From Leptothrix discophora (lineage in GTDB: Bacteria > Pseudomonadota > Gammaproteobacteria > Burkholderiales > Burkholderiaceae_C): a stretch of DNA of 64,000 nucleotides. This document shows positions 17,320-26,505 of this stretch, piece after piece. The DNA lies in the NCBI RefSeq assembly GCF_030705305.1, contig NZ_JAUZEE010000003.1, positions 434,001-498,000 on the forward strand, given 5' to 3'. The notes beneath the pieces are model-generated. The model saw only the letters and a program-made list of their open reading frames with translations. It searched no databases and was not told the origin of the DNA. Within the stretch, counting starts at the first letter, position 1, and every line of letters starts with the position of its first letter. The position numbers were made by a program, and so were the translations under genes.

Positions 17320-18009
17320 GTGAAGCCAACCGACCCGACCCCGATCCGCGCCGCCGCCACGCCCGCGCCGGCCCCCAGCCAACCGCTGCGCCGCCTGGTG
17401 CTGCTGGCCCATCCGGACCTGCACCGCTCGCGCGTCAGCCGGCGCCTGGCCGACGCGGCCGGGTTGCTCGGCCCGGACGCCGTCGAGCTGCGCGATCTCT
17501 ACGCGCTCTACCCCGACTACGCGATGGACGTTGGCGCCGAGCAGGCCGCGCTGGCCCGCGCCGACCTGGTCGTCTGGCTGCACCCGATCCAGTGGTACGC
17601 ACCGCCCGCGCTGATGAAGCTGTGGATCGACGAGGTGCTCACGCTGGGCTGGGCCTACGGCCGCGGCGGCGACGCGCTGCGCGGCAAGGACCTGTGGCTG
17701 GCCTGCTCGACCGGCGGGCGCGAGGAGGCCTACCACCCGAGCGGCTACAACCGCCACTTCTTCGACGCCTTCCTGCCGCCCTACGAACAGACCGCGGCGC
17801 TGTGCGGGCTGCGCTTCCTGCCGCCACTGGTGCTGCACGGCGCACACGGCGCGAGCGATGCCGCGATCGACGCCCATGCCGCGCTGTTCGCGCAGCGCCT
17901 GGCCAGCTACCCCGCCTGGCCCGAGCTGGACGAACTGCCGGCCTGCGAGGCCTGCGTCCCACCCGACCAGGACCGCCCGCGCGAGGCAGACATCGGAGCC
18001 CTGTCATGA
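17320..18009 (+). CDS. KefF-like NAD(P)H:quinone oxidoreductase
   Basis: 229 aa flavodoxin-fold FMN enzyme (Flavodoxin_2 family). Motifs: LLAHPDLHRSRVSRRLAD at the phosphate-binding loop, WLHPIQWYAPPALMKLWIDEVL, and the LACSTGGREEAYHPSGYN loop. In enterobacteria KefF is the ancillary activator of the KefC potassium channel and reduces electrophilic quinones. Its stop overlaps the kefC start (ATGA at 18006-18009), so the two are translationally coupled. The GTG at 17320 is the most sensible start; the frame stays open upstream but would overlap the divergent parA. No clear Shine-Dalgarno. Confidence 0.88.
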   Translation: MKPTDPTPIRAAATPAPAPSQPLRRLVLLAHPDLHRSRVSRRLADAAGLLGPDAVELRDLYALYPDYAMDVGAEQAALARADLVVWLHPIQWYAPPALMKLWIDEVLTLGWAYGRGGDALRGKDLWLACSTGGREEAYHPSGYNRHFFDAFLPPYEQTAALCGLRFLPPLVLHGAHGASDAAIDAHAALFAQRLASYPAWPELDELPACEACVPPDQDRPREADIGALS

Positions 18010-19820
18010 ACGGCCACGGCAACTGGCTGCTGACCAGCCTGGTCTTCTTCGCCGCCGCCGTCGTGGGCGTGCCGCTGGCCCGAGCGCTGGGCCTGGGCGC
18101 CATCATCGGCTACCTGATCGCGGGCATCGCGATCGGGCCGTCCGGCCTGGGCCTGATCGGCGATCCGCAGACCGTCCTGCACGTGGCCGAGTTCGGCGTC
18201 GTGCTGATGCTCTTCCTGGTCGGACTCGAACTGGAGCCGCGCCGGCTCTGGTCGCTGCGCCGGCCGATCTTCGGCTGGGGCGGCGCGCAGGTGATCGGCT
18301 GCGCGGCGGCGCTCACCGGTGTCGCGCTGCTGCTGGGCGTGCCGTGGCGCTGGGCGCTGGTCGGCGCGCTGGGCCTGGCGCTGTCGTCGACGGCGGTGGC
18401 CCTGCAGGTGCTGCAGGAGCGCAACCTGCTCGCCGCGCCAGCCGGCCAGTCGGCCTTCGCGATCCTGCTGTTCCAGGACGTCGCGGCCATTCCCATCCTG
18501 GCCCTGCTGCCGCTGCTGGGCAGTGGCCAGGCGGCGGCCGGCAACCCGTGGCTCGAGGCCGGCAAGGCGCTCGGTGTGGTCGCTGCCATCGTGCTGGGCG
18601 GCCGGCTGCTGCTGCGCCATGGCCTGCGCTGGGTCGCCAGCAGCCGCACGCCGGAGATCTTCACGGCCGCCTCGCTCGGCCTGGTCGTCGGCATCGCCGC
18701 GCTGATGCAGGCGGTCGACCTGTCGATGGCGCTGGGCGCCTTCCTCGGCGGCGTGCTGCTCGCCGAAAGCGAATACAAGCGCGCGCTGGAGACCGACGTC
18801 GAGCCGTTCAAGGGCCTGCTGCTGGGCCTGTTCTTCATGGCCGTGGGCATGAGCATCGACTTCGCGGTGCTGCGGGCCCACCCGTGGGTCGTCGCCGGGC
18901 TGCTGCTGGGCTTCCTGCTGGTCAAGACCGTCGCGCTGGTCGTGCTGGCCCGCGCCATGGGCATCGCGCGCGGCGAGCGGCCGGTCTGGGTGCTGCTGCT
19001 GGCGCAAGGCGGCGAGTTCGCCTTCGTGGTCTTCCAGCAGGCCGCCGGCGCGGGCGTGTTCGATGCGGCGACGGCCTCGCTGCTGGTCGGCGCGGTGGCG
19101 CTGTCGATGCTGGTCTCGCCGCTGGTGCTGGTGGCGCTGGACCGCTGGCTGCCGGCGCCCAAGGCCAGCGCGATCAACGGGCATGCGCACCAGCTGGACG
19201 ACGAGCCGGCCGAGGCGCCGGTGATCGTCTGCGGCTACGGCCGCTACGGCCAGATCGTCGGCCGCCTGCTCTACGCCAGCGGCCTGAAGGCCACGCTGCT
19301 GGACCACGACCCGGAACAGGTCGAGGTGATGCGGCGCTTCGGCTTTCGCACCTACTACGGCGACGCCACCCGCCTGGACCTGCTGCGCAAGGCCGGTGCG
19401 GCCGAGGCCCGCGCGATCGTCGTTGCGGTCGACGACGTCGAGCAGAGCCTGAAGATCGTCGAGCTGGTGCAGACCCATTTCAAGCAGGCCCAGCTGGTCG
19501 TGCGGGCCCGCAACGTGCAACACCATTTCCGCCTGCGCGAGCTGGGCGTCGAGCGCATCGAGCGCGAGACCTTCGAGTCGGCCCTGGCCAGCGGCCGCAG
19601 CGTGCTCGAACTGATGGGCCACCAGCCGCACCATGCCTGGCAGCTGGCGACCCGCTTCCGGCGCTTCAACAAGGCCATGGTCGAACGCAGCTGGCCGCAC
19701 CGTGCCGACCGAGACGAGCTGGTCGCGCTGGCCAAGCAGGGCAGCGCGCAGCTTGAAGAACTGTTCGCCCAGGAGCGCGCCGCGCGTGAGCGGCCCAGGC
19801 GCGGCACCTGGGAAGAATGA
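18006..19820 (+). CDS. kefC: Glutathione-regulated potassium-efflux protein, KefB/KefC family
   Basis: Inner-membrane K+/H+ antiporter that acidifies the cytoplasm to protect against toxic electrophiles. 604 aa: a CPA2 exchanger domain with about 12 helices (1-380) containing FLVGLELEPR, FQDVAAIPIL (156-165) and the regulatory loop AESEYKRALETDVEPFKGLL; then a Rossmann TrkA-N domain from about 405 with VIVCGYGRYGQIVG, which in the family binds glutathione adducts and NAD. Coupled to the upstream KefF-like gene by a 4-bp overlap. Complete. Confidence 0.95.
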   Translation: MNGHGNWLLTSLVFFAAAVVGVPLARALGLGAIIGYLIAGIAIGPSGLGLIGDPQTVLHVAEFGVVLMLFLVGLELEPRRLWSLRRPIFGWGGAQVIGCAAALTGVALLLGVPWRWALVGALGLALSSTAVALQVLQERNLLAAPAGQSAFAILLFQDVAAIPILALLPLLGSGQAAAGNPWLEAGKALGVVAAIVLGGRLLLRHGLRWVASSRTPEIFTAASLGLVVGIAALMQAVDLSMALGAFLGGVLLAESEYKRALETDVEPFKGLLLGLFFMAVGMSIDFAVLRAHPWVVAGLLLGFLLVKTVALVVLARAMGIARGERPVWVLLLAQGGEFAFVVFQQAAGAGVFDAATASLLVGAVALSMLVSPLVLVALDRWLPAPKASAINGHAHQLDDEPAEAPVIVCGYGRYGQIVGRLLYASGLKATLLDHDPEQVEVMRRFGFRTYYGDATRLDLLRKAGAAEARAIVVAVDDVEQSLKIVELVQTHFKQAQLVVRARNVQHHFRLRELGVERIERETFESALASGRSVLELMGHQPHHAWQLATRFRRFNKAMVERSWPHRADRDELVALAKQGSAQLEELFAQERAARERPRRGTWEE

Positions 19821-19895
19821 CGGCGGCCAGCGCTCGCACGGGGCAACCGGGACGAAACCTACACTGACCCGACCGGGCCCACGGGAGAACCTGAC

Positions 19896-20327
19896 ATGCA
19901 AGACGCTCACCTCTGGTGGATCGCTGCCGCGCTGGCCATCGCGGCCGAACTCGCCAGCGGCACCTTCTACCTGCTGATGATCGCGATCGGCCTGGCCGCG
20001 GGTGCCATCGCGGCCCATGCCGGGCTGGCGACGTCCGGACAGGTCGTGGCCGCCGCCGTGGTCGGCGCCGGCGCGGTCGCGCTGTGGACCTGGCGACGCA
20101 GCCGCGAGCCGGCCGGGCCGGCGGCCACCGCCGATCCGGGCCTGAACCTCGACATCGGCGAGACCGTCCACGTCAGCGCCTGGGACGCCGAGGGCTGCGC
20201 CCGCATCCACCACCGCGGGGCCGACTGGACCGCCGTCTGGGCAGGCTCACCACATGAGCCACCGCCCGGCCCAGGCACCTACACCATCCGCGCGCTGCGC
20301 GGCAACCGCTTCGTCGTCGGCCGCTGA
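19896..20327 (+). CDS. NfeD-family membrane protein (short form)
   Basis: 143 aa: two to three membrane helices (about 8-70) followed by an OB-fold soluble domain (about 85-140). NfeD proteins pair with stomatin-type SPFH proteins, as here, where the stomatin gene starts 39 bp downstream. In E. coli the homologous pair is YbbK (QmcA)-YbbL-region proteins involved in membrane protein quality control. The Shine-Dalgarno GGGAGAA precedes the ATG. Confidence 0.88.
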   Translation: MQDAHLWWIAAALAIAAELASGTFYLLMIAIGLAAGAIAAHAGLATSGQVVAAAVVGAGAVALWTWRRSREPAGPAATADPGLNLDIGETVHVSAWDAEGCARIHHRGADWTAVWAGSPHEPPPGPGTYTIRALRGNRFVVGR

Positions 20328-20366
20328 GGCGGCCCGACGGACAGGCTCACCGAACCAGGAACGCTC

Positions 20367-21308
20367 ATGGAAACCATCGCCCTCGTCCTGCTGGTCATCG
20401 CGGCCATCTTCGTGGTGCGCACGATCAAGGTCGTGCCGCAGCAGCACGCCATCGTGGTCGAGCGGCTCGGCCGCTACCACGCCACGCTCACGCCGGGCCT
20501 GAACTTCGTCATCCCCTTCGTCGACCGGGTGGCCTATGCACACTCGCTCAAGGAGATCCCGCTGGACGTTCCCAGCCAGGTCTGCATCACGCGCGACAAC
20601 ACCCAGCTTCAGGTCGACGGGATCATCTATTTCCAGGTCACCGACGCCAAGCTCGCCAGCTACGGCAGCAGCAACTACGTCATGGCGATCACCCAGCTGG
20701 CGCAGACCACGCTGCGCAGCGTGATCGGCAAGATGGAGCTGGACAAGACCTTCGAGGAGCGCGAGCTGATCAACGCGGCGGTCGTCTCGGCGCTGGACGA
20801 GGCGGCGCTGAACTGGGGCGTCAAGGTGCTGCGCTACGAGATCAAGGACCTGACGCCGCCGGCCGAGATCCTGCGCTCGATGCAGGCCCAGATCACCGCC
20901 GAACGCGAGAAGCGCGCGCTGATCGCGGCCTCCGAAGGCCGCCGCCAGGAGCAGATCAACATCGCCACCGGCGAGCGCGAGGCCTACATCGCGCGCTCCG
21001 AAGGCGCCAAGCAGGCCGAGATCAACAAGGCGCTCGGCGAGGCCGCCGCGATCACCGCCGTGGCCGATGCCACGGCCGACGCGATCCGCAAGATCGCCGC
21101 AGCCATCGAGCAACCCGGCGGCACGCAGGCGGTGCAGCTCAAGGTCGCCGAGAAGGCGGTCGACGCCTACGGCCAGCTGGCGAAGACCAACAACACCATG
21201 ATCGTGCCGGGCCACATGGGCGAGGTCGCCGGGCTGATCGGCACCGCCATGGCGCTGTTCAGGCAGGGCGGCACCGGCTCCGGCACGGGCACCGTCCACC
21301 AGGCCTGA
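20367..21308 (+). CDS. Stomatin-like SPFH-domain protein (QmcA type)
   Basis: 313 aa. One N-terminal membrane helix (5-20), then the SPFH domain: VPQQHAIVVERLGRYHATL, PGLNFVIPFVDRV and ITRDNTQLQVDGIIYFQVTD. A helical Ala/Glu-rich oligomerisation region follows (about 180-260), then a short C-terminal tail rich in Gly and Thr. Forms ring assemblies in membrane microdomains and modulates proteases and membrane proteins. An AGGA lies eight bases before the ATG. Co-transcribed with nfeD. Confidence 0.95.
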   Translation: METIALVLLVIAAIFVVRTIKVVPQQHAIVVERLGRYHATLTPGLNFVIPFVDRVAYAHSLKEIPLDVPSQVCITRDNTQLQVDGIIYFQVTDAKLASYGSSNYVMAITQLAQTTLRSVIGKMELDKTFEERELINAAVVSALDEAALNWGVKVLRYEIKDLTPPAEILRSMQAQITAEREKRALIAASEGRRQEQINIATGEREAYIARSEGAKQAEINKALGEAAAITAVADATADAIRKIAAAIEQPGGTQAVQLKVAEKAVDAYGQLAKTNNTMIVPGHMGEVAGLIGTAMALFRQGGTGSGTGTVHQA

Positions 21309-21330
21309 ACCGCCCGCGCCTGGCCCCGCC

Positions 21331-22863
21331 TCAGCGCGTGAACAGCCCCTGGTGCTGCTCGCGCAGCAGGTTCTTCTGCACCTTGCCCATGGCGTTGCGC
21401 GGCAGGTCCGCGACGACGAAGGCCCGCTTGGGGACCTTGTAGTTGGCGATCTGCGACTTCAGCGTCGCCACCAGCGCCTCGGCATCCAGCGCCACGCCGG
21501 GCTTGGGGACGATGACCGCGACGACGCCCTCGCCGAAGTCCGGGTGCGGCACGCCGATCACGGCCGACTCGGCCACGCCGGCCATGTCGTTGAGGTAGCC
21601 CTCGATCTCGGCCGGGTAGACGTTGTAGCCGCCGCTGATGATCAGGTCCTTGCTGCGGCCGACGATGGTCAGGTAGCCCTGCGCATCGAGGCGGCCGACG
21701 TCGCCGGTGCGGAACCAGCCGTCGGCGGTGAACTCCTCGGCGGTCTTCTCCGGCATGCGCCAGTAGCCGCCGAACACGTTCGGGCCGCGCACCTGCACAT
21801 GCCCGATCTCGCCGGCCGGCAGCCGGGCCCCGCCATCGTCGACCACCCGCACGCCCACGCCCGGCAGGGCCGGACCGACGGTGCCGCCGACCCGCTGGCC
21901 ATCGCCGGCGCGGCAGGGGTTGGACGTCAGCATGACGGTCTCGCTCATGCCGTAGCGTTCCAGGATGACGTGGCCGGTGCGGTCCTGCCAGTCGCGGAAG
22001 GTCTCGATCAGCAGGGGCGCCGATCCCGAGATGAACAGCCGCATGCGGGCACAGGCTGCGCGCGTCAGGCCGCCTTCCTGCAGCAAGCGGACGTAGAGCG
22101 TGGGCACGCCCATGAACACGGTGGCGCGCGGCAGGCGCTCGATCACCGCGCGCGGGTCGAACTTGCCCAGCCACAGCATCTTGCTGCCGTTGAGCAGCGC
22201 GCCGTGGCTGGCCACGAACAGGCCGTGGACGTGGAAGATCGGCAGCGCGTGGATCAGCACGTCGCCCGGCTGCCAGTCCCAGAAGTCCTTGAGCACCTGC
22301 GCGTTCGACAGCAGGTTGCCGTGGCTGAGCATCGCGCCCTTGCTGCGCCCGGTCGTTCCGCTGGTGTAGAGGATGGCGGCGAGGTCGTCCGCCCCGCGCA
22401 CGGCGATCTCGTGGCGGTCGCTGAAGTGGCTGGCGCGTTCGAGCAGCGTGCCGGTGCGGTCATCGTCGAGCGTGAAGACGTGGGCCACGCCGCTCTGGAA
22501 GGCCAGCTTGCTGAGCCAGGGGAAGTTCCTTGATGCGCAGACCACCACCGCCGGCTCGGCATTGCCGATGAAATAGGCCAGTTCGGCCTGCTGGTAGGCC
22601 GTGTTCAGCGGCAGGTAGACGAGGCCGGCGCGCAGCGTGGCGAGGTAGAGCAACAGCGCCTCGACCGACTTCTCGGTGTGCGCGGCGACGCGGCTGCCAG
22701 CGGGGATGTCCAGCGAGGCGAGCAGGTTGGCCAGCATCGCGCTGGCGCGCTCGAGGTCGCGCCAGCTGTAGACCAGGCCGGTGTCGGTCTCGATCGCGGC
22801 GGCGTCGAGGTCGTCCGGGAAGGCGGCACGCAGGGCGGCGAACAGGTTGGCGTTGGCGGTCAT
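21331..22863 (-). CDS. matB: Malonyl-CoA synthetase (acyl-CoA synthetase family)
   Basis: ATP-dependent ligase of the ANL superfamily. 510 aa. P-loop YTSGTTGRSKGAM at 166-178, RMRLFISGSAPL and ERYGMSETVMLTSNP, hinge YLTIVGRSKDLIISGGYNVYP, and C-terminal catalytic lysine in PRNAMGKVQKN. The overall pattern, including the GSAPL/ERYGMSE region, is that of MatB, which makes malonyl-CoA from malonate; related methylmalonate or medium-chain substrates cannot be excluded. Downstream in the same operon from the crotonase (61 bp gap) and TctC-like gene. Confidence 0.88.
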   Translation of the reverse strand: MTANANLFAALRAAFPDDLDAAAIETDTGLVYSWRDLERASAMLANLLASLDIPAGSRVAAHTEKSVEALLLYLATLRAGLVYLPLNTAYQQAELAYFIGNAEPAVVVCASRNFPWLSKLAFQSGVAHVFTLDDDRTGTLLERASHFSDRHEIAVRGADDLAAILYTSGTTGRSKGAMLSHGNLLSNAQVLKDFWDWQPGDVLIHALPIFHVHGLFVASHGALLNGSKMLWLGKFDPRAVIERLPRATVFMGVPTLYVRLLQEGGLTRAACARMRLFISGSAPLLIETFRDWQDRTGHVILERYGMSETVMLTSNPCRAGDGQRVGGTVGPALPGVGVRVVDDGGARLPAGEIGHVQVRGPNVFGGYWRMPEKTAEEFTADGWFRTGDVGRLDAQGYLTIVGRSKDLIISGGYNVYPAEIEGYLNDMAGVAESAVIGVPHPDFGEGVVAVIVPKPGVALDAEALVATLKSQIANYKVPKRAFVVADLPRNAMGKVQKNLLREQHQGLFTR

Positions 22864-22924
22864 GTCGGGTCGGTGTCGGGTCGGTGTGGGGACGGTGCAG
22901 GGACGGTCGGAGGATGCGGCGGGC

Positions 22925-23800
22925 TCAGGCGCCCTGGAAGCGCGGCGTGCGCTTCTCGATGAAGGCGTGGATGCCCTCGCGGTGGTCGGGGCCGCTGGCG
23001 TATTCGGCCAGCGCAGCGCGCTGCGCCTCGGTGAAGGTGAACTGGGCGGCGACCAGGCGCAGCGTGCGCTTGTTCAGGCGAGCGGCCAGCGGGGCACCGG
23101 CGGCGATGCGCTGCGCCGTCGCGGCGGCCTCGTCGGCCACCTGCTCGTCGGCGACGACGCGGTGCACCAGGCCGCGCTGGCGGGCCGTGCTGGCGTCGAG
23201 CAATCGGGCCTCCAGCAGGATCTCGGCGGCGGTCGCCAGGCCGGCCACGCGCACCACGCCCGCCATCTCGTCGGGCGCCATCGGGAAGCCGAGCCGGGCA
23301 ATCGGCGCGCCGAAACGGGCACTGGCGCCGGCGATGCGCAGGTCGCACTGGCAGGCGATCTCCAGCCCGCCGCCGACGCAGGCGCGCTCGATCTGCGCCA
23401 CCAGCGGGATGTCGCAGCGGTAGAGCGCATCGAGCGCCGGGCCGACGATCTCCTCGTGGAAGTGGCGCAGGCGCGCCGGGTCGAAGCGGAAGGCCGGGAA
23501 CTCCTCGATGTCGCCGCCGGAGACGAAGGTGCCGCCCTCGCCGCGCACGATCAGGCAGCGCAGGCCGGGCTCGCGCTCGGCCAGGCCGTCGACGTGCCGG
23601 CGCAGCTGCTGCCACATCGCCACGCTCATCGCGTTGAGCTTGCCGGGGTGGGACAGGGTCAGCACAGCCACGTCGGGCAGGCTGGCATGCGCTTCGAGGC
23701 GGACCTCGGCGGTGGGGGCAACGGTGGCGGCCGGCGTGGCAGCCGGGGTGGCACCAGGCGTGGAAGCCGGAGTGGAAGGGCGAGCGGGCGGGACGGACAT
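22925..23800 (-). CDS. Enoyl-CoA hydratase/isomerase family protein (crotonase)
   Basis: 291 aa. Crotonase fold with oxyanion-hole segments EGGTFVSGGDIEEFPAF and ERACVGGGLEIACQCDLRI. The positions of the two catalytic glutamates of true hydratases are not both obvious (GGLEIACQCD keeps one), so the reaction is unsure; it may be a hydratase, hydrolase or decarboxylase. I moved the start to 23800 (MSVPPARPS) because CAGGAG lies nine bases before it. The N-terminus holds a run of TPA/TPG repeats not found in the family core, coded by a degenerate 12-15 bp DNA repeat. Confidence 0.85.
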   Translation of the reverse strand: MSVPPARPSTPASTPGATPAATPAATVAPTAEVRLEAHASLPDVAVLTLSHPGKLNAMSVAMWQQLRRHVDGLAEREPGLRCLIVRGEGGTFVSGGDIEEFPAFRFDPARLRHFHEEIVGPALDALYRCDIPLVAQIERACVGGGLEIACQCDLRIAGASARFGAPIARLGFPMAPDEMAGVVRVAGLATAAEILLEARLLDASTARQRGLVHRVVADEQVADEAAATAQRIAAGAPLAARLNKRTLRLVAAQFTFTEAQRAALAEYASGPDHREGIHAFIEKRTPRFQGA

Positions 23801-23863
23801 GCGGGCGATCTCCTGGCGCATCGACGGCTCACCAGTATCGCGGCCGGCCAGCGCCCGGCAACG

Positions 23864-24886
23864 TCAGTCCAGCTTGGCGCCCGAGGCACGCGCGACGTCG
23901 GCCCAGCGCTTGATCTCGCTGGCCACGAAGTCGCCGTAGGCCTTGCCGTACTGGTTGGGCAGTTCGGCGCCCAGGCCGTTCCAGACCGCCTTGATCTCCG
24001 GCGTGGCGTAGGCCTTGCGCAGCTCCTCGGTCATGCGGGCGATCGCCTCGGGCGGCGTGCCCTTGGGCGCCCACAGGCCGTACCAGGTGGCGACCTGGTA
24101 GGTCGGCACGCCGGCCTCGGCGGCGGTCGGCACGTCCGGGAAGCCGGGTGCGCGCTGGCTGCCGGCAACCGCCAGCGCCTTGATGCGGCCGCCCTTGATG
24201 TGCGCCGCCGACGAGCCCAGGCCGTCGAACATGACGTCGACCTGGCCGGCCATCAGGTCCTGCAGGGCCGGGCCGGCGCCGCGGTAGGGAATGTGGGTGA
24301 TGAAGGTGCGCGTCTGCAGCTTGAACAGCTCGCCGGCGAGGTGGTGCGAGGTGCCGTTGCCGGCCGAGCCGTAGTTGAGCTTGCCGGGCTTGCTGCGCGC
24401 TTCCTTGAGGAAGTCGGCCAGGTTGGTCGCCGCCACCTTCTGCGGGTTGACGACGATGACCTGCGGCACGCTGGCCAGCAGCGCCACGGGCACGAAGTCG
24501 TCCTGCAGCCTGTAGTCCAGCTTCGGGTACATGGCCGGGGCGATGGCGTGGTGCACCGCGCCCATGAACCAGGTGTAGCCGTCCGGTGCGGCCTTGGCGG
24601 CGAGCGTCGCACCGACGTTGCCGCCGGCCCCGCCCTTGTTGTCGATGATGACCTGCATGCCCAGCTGTTTCGTGAGCTGCGCGGTCAGCGGCCGGGCGAA
24701 GGCATCGGTGCCGCCGCCAGCCGGGAAAGGCACGACCCAGGTGACCGGACGGGCCGGCCAGGCCTGGGCGTGGGCGCCGCTGGACGCGAGCGCCGCGAAA
24801 AGTCCCAGGCCGGCCGTGACCAGCAGCCGATGCCAGTCGGCGCGGCGCGTGGGGATGGGGGTCAGGCGGGGGCGGGATTCGTGCAT
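23864..24886 (-). CDS. TctC/Bug-type periplasmic solute-binding protein
   Basis: 340 aa. Signal peptide ending GAHA before QAWPARPVTWVVPFPAGGGTD, the hallmark N-terminus of the tripartite tricarboxylate transporter binding proteins. Other family segments: NKGGAGGNVGATLAAKA, NYGSAGNGTSHHLAGELF and HIPYRGAGPALQDLMAGQVDVMFD. The start at 24886 has AGGAG six bases upstream. No tctA or tctB membrane genes follow, as is common for the expanded Bug family of Burkholderiales. Because it leads an operon with malonyl-CoA synthetase, malonate or a related dicarboxylate is a plausible ligand (inference). Confidence 0.92.
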   Translation of the reverse strand: MHESRPRLTPIPTRRADWHRLLVTAGLGLFAALASSGAHAQAWPARPVTWVVPFPAGGGTDAFARPLTAQLTKQLGMQVIIDNKGGAGGNVGATLAAKAAPDGYTWFMGAVHHAIAPAMYPKLDYRLQDDFVPVALLASVPQVIVVNPQKVAATNLADFLKEARSKPGKLNYGSAGNGTSHHLAGELFKLQTRTFITHIPYRGAGPALQDLMAGQVDVMFDGLGSSAAHIKGGRIKALAVAGSQRAPGFPDVPTAAEAGVPTYQVATWYGLWAPKGTPPEAIARMTEELRKAYATPEIKAVWNGLGAELPNQYGKAYGDFVASEIKRWADVARASGAKLD

Positions 24887-25024
24887 GGCGGCTCCTGAAA
24901 CGGTCCGCGCAATGTAGGAAGCCAGCCGGCGCCTGCCCATCCGGGCTCACCCGCCACCGCGCGCGTCACTCTGTCTGTCGACGCGGTGCCCGCCGGGACC
25001 GGCCGAAGCGATCAGCCGAAGCGA

Positions 25025-25786
25025 TCAGCCGTGCGGCCAGAGCCCGTCCATCAGCAGCTTCAGGCCGGTCAGCAGCATGCCGACCTGCACCAGCCGGTAG
25101 AACCAGCGCGTCGACACCCGCCGGGCGGCCCACACGCCCAGCACCACGCCACCCGCCGCGACCGGTACCAGCACCGCCGAGGTGGCGAGGTTGCGGGCGT
25201 CGAACAGGCCCAGGAGGCCGTAGGGCACCCACTTGGCCAGGTTGACGGTGGCGAAGAACACGGCGGACGTGCCGGCGTAGGCCAGCGGCTCCATGCGACG
25301 CGGCAGCAGCGCCATCGCCATCGGCGGACCGCCGCCGTGGGCCACGAAGCTGGTGTAGCCCGACAGCAGCGCCAGGGTCCCGGTCTGCGCGGTGCCCGGC
25401 AGCGGCCCGTCGGCCCGTGGCGGCCACAACAGCTGCTGGGCCAGGAACAGCAGCGTGATGACCCCGACGATGCCCGCCACCACATGGCCCGGCAGCAGCC
25501 CGAAGCTCAGCCAGCCGATCAGGATGCCGGCCAGGCCAGCCGGCAGCAGCTGCTTCAGGACCGACCAGTCGGGCGTGCGGCGCAGGCTCCACAGCGCCAT
25601 CGCGTCGGCCACCGCCAGCAGCGGCAGCATCACCGCCGCGGCCTGCGGCACCGGCATCGCCAGCGCCAGCAGGGGCGTCGCCAGCGAGCCCAGGCCCGAG
25701 GCGAAGCCAGACTTCGACAGCCCCAGCAGCAGCACCGCCGGCAGCGCCACCCACCAGAAGAACGGGTCGGAGATGACGCCGGTCAT
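25025..25786 (-). CDS. TauE/SafE family membrane transporter
   Basis: 253 aa with about eight membrane helices and the duplicated TauE/SafE motif: VLLLGLSKSGFASGLGSLATPLLAL in the first half (GxxxGxGG-like) and YTSFVAHGGGPPMAMALL in the second. The family exports or imports sulfonates, sulfite, sulfoacetate and other organic anions; substrate unknown here. The start at 25786 is the first Met before the first helix; the frame is open further but would run into the upstream nitroreductase gene, 43 bp away. Confidence 0.88.
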   Translation of the reverse strand: MTGVISDPFFWWVALPAVLLLGLSKSGFASGLGSLATPLLALAMPVPQAAAVMLPLLAVADAMALWSLRRTPDWSVLKQLLPAGLAGILIGWLSFGLLPGHVVAGIVGVITLLFLAQQLLWPPRADGPLPGTAQTGTLALLSGYTSFVAHGGGPPMAMALLPRRMEPLAYAGTSAVFFATVNLAKWVPYGLLGLFDARNLATSAVLVPVAAGGVVLGVWAARRVSTRWFYRLVQVGMLLTGLKLLMDGLWPHG

Positions 25787-25829
25787 GCCTGGGCTTCCCG
25801 GCCCGTCCCTGCGCCCGAACGGACGGCGT

Positions 25830-26429
25830 TCACAGGATCGCGCACGCGGTGTCGAAGTCCAGGCGCGGCGCACGCGGGCGCAGCGCGGCCGGGTCGCCGT
25901 GGCCAATGTTGCAGACCACCATCGACTTCAGGCCGGTGCCGGCGAAGAACTCGGCGTCCACGCCGGCCGCGTCGAAGCCGCCCATCGGGCCGGCGTCCAG
26001 GCCCAGCGAACGCACCGCCAGGATGAAGTAGCCGATCTGCAGCGCGGCATTCAGCGACGAGGCGCCCTCGCGCATCGCCAGCTTGTCGGCGAGCTGCTCG
26101 CGCAGGCCTTCGCGGTGCGGCGCCAGCGTCGGCAGGTGCTGGTGGAAGTCGACGTCGCGGGCCAGGATGGCCACGGCCGGTGCCAGGCCGGTCTTGGCGC
26201 GGTTGCCCTCGGCCATCAGCGGCAGCAGGCGCGCGCGGGCTTCGGGGCTCTGGATGTAGCGCACGCGCAGCGGCGAGAAGTTCATCGCCGTCGGGCCCCA
26301 CCGGGTCAGTTCGTAGAGCTGGCGCAGCTGGGCCTCGCTGACCGGATGGTCCTGCCAGGTGCCGTGGGTGCGGGCATCGGTGTAGAGGCGGGCCAGCGTG
26401 GCGTCGTCGAGCGGGGTGTCGAGGGACAT
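25830..26429 (-). CDS. Nitroreductase family protein, RutE/HadB type (malonic semialdehyde reductase)
   Basis: 199 aa FMN-dependent oxidoreductase. Typical RutE-like features: RWGPTAMNFSPLRVRYI (FMN-binding), EGNRAKTGLAPAVAILARD, AALQIGYFILAVRSLGLDAGPMGGFD and a C-terminal FDTACAIL. In E. coli RutE is proposed to reduce malonic semialdehyde to 3-hydroxypropionate in uracil breakdown. No other rut genes are nearby. The start at 26429 matches the family N-terminus; the frame is open upstream across the divergent DUF1841 promoter. Confidence 0.87.
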   Translation of the reverse strand: MSLDTPLDDATLARLYTDARTHGTWQDHPVSEAQLRQLYELTRWGPTAMNFSPLRVRYIQSPEARARLLPLMAEGNRAKTGLAPAVAILARDVDFHQHLPTLAPHREGLREQLADKLAMREGASSLNAALQIGYFILAVRSLGLDAGPMGGFDAAGVDAEFFAGTGLKSMVVCNIGHGDPAALRPRAPRLDFDTACAIL

Positions 26430-26505
26430 GGGTGTCAGGGCGGGGAAGAGGGGTGGCTCGGCCCACCGCGCGGGATGCGCGGCCGGTGCACTGCACAATT
26501 CTCGG

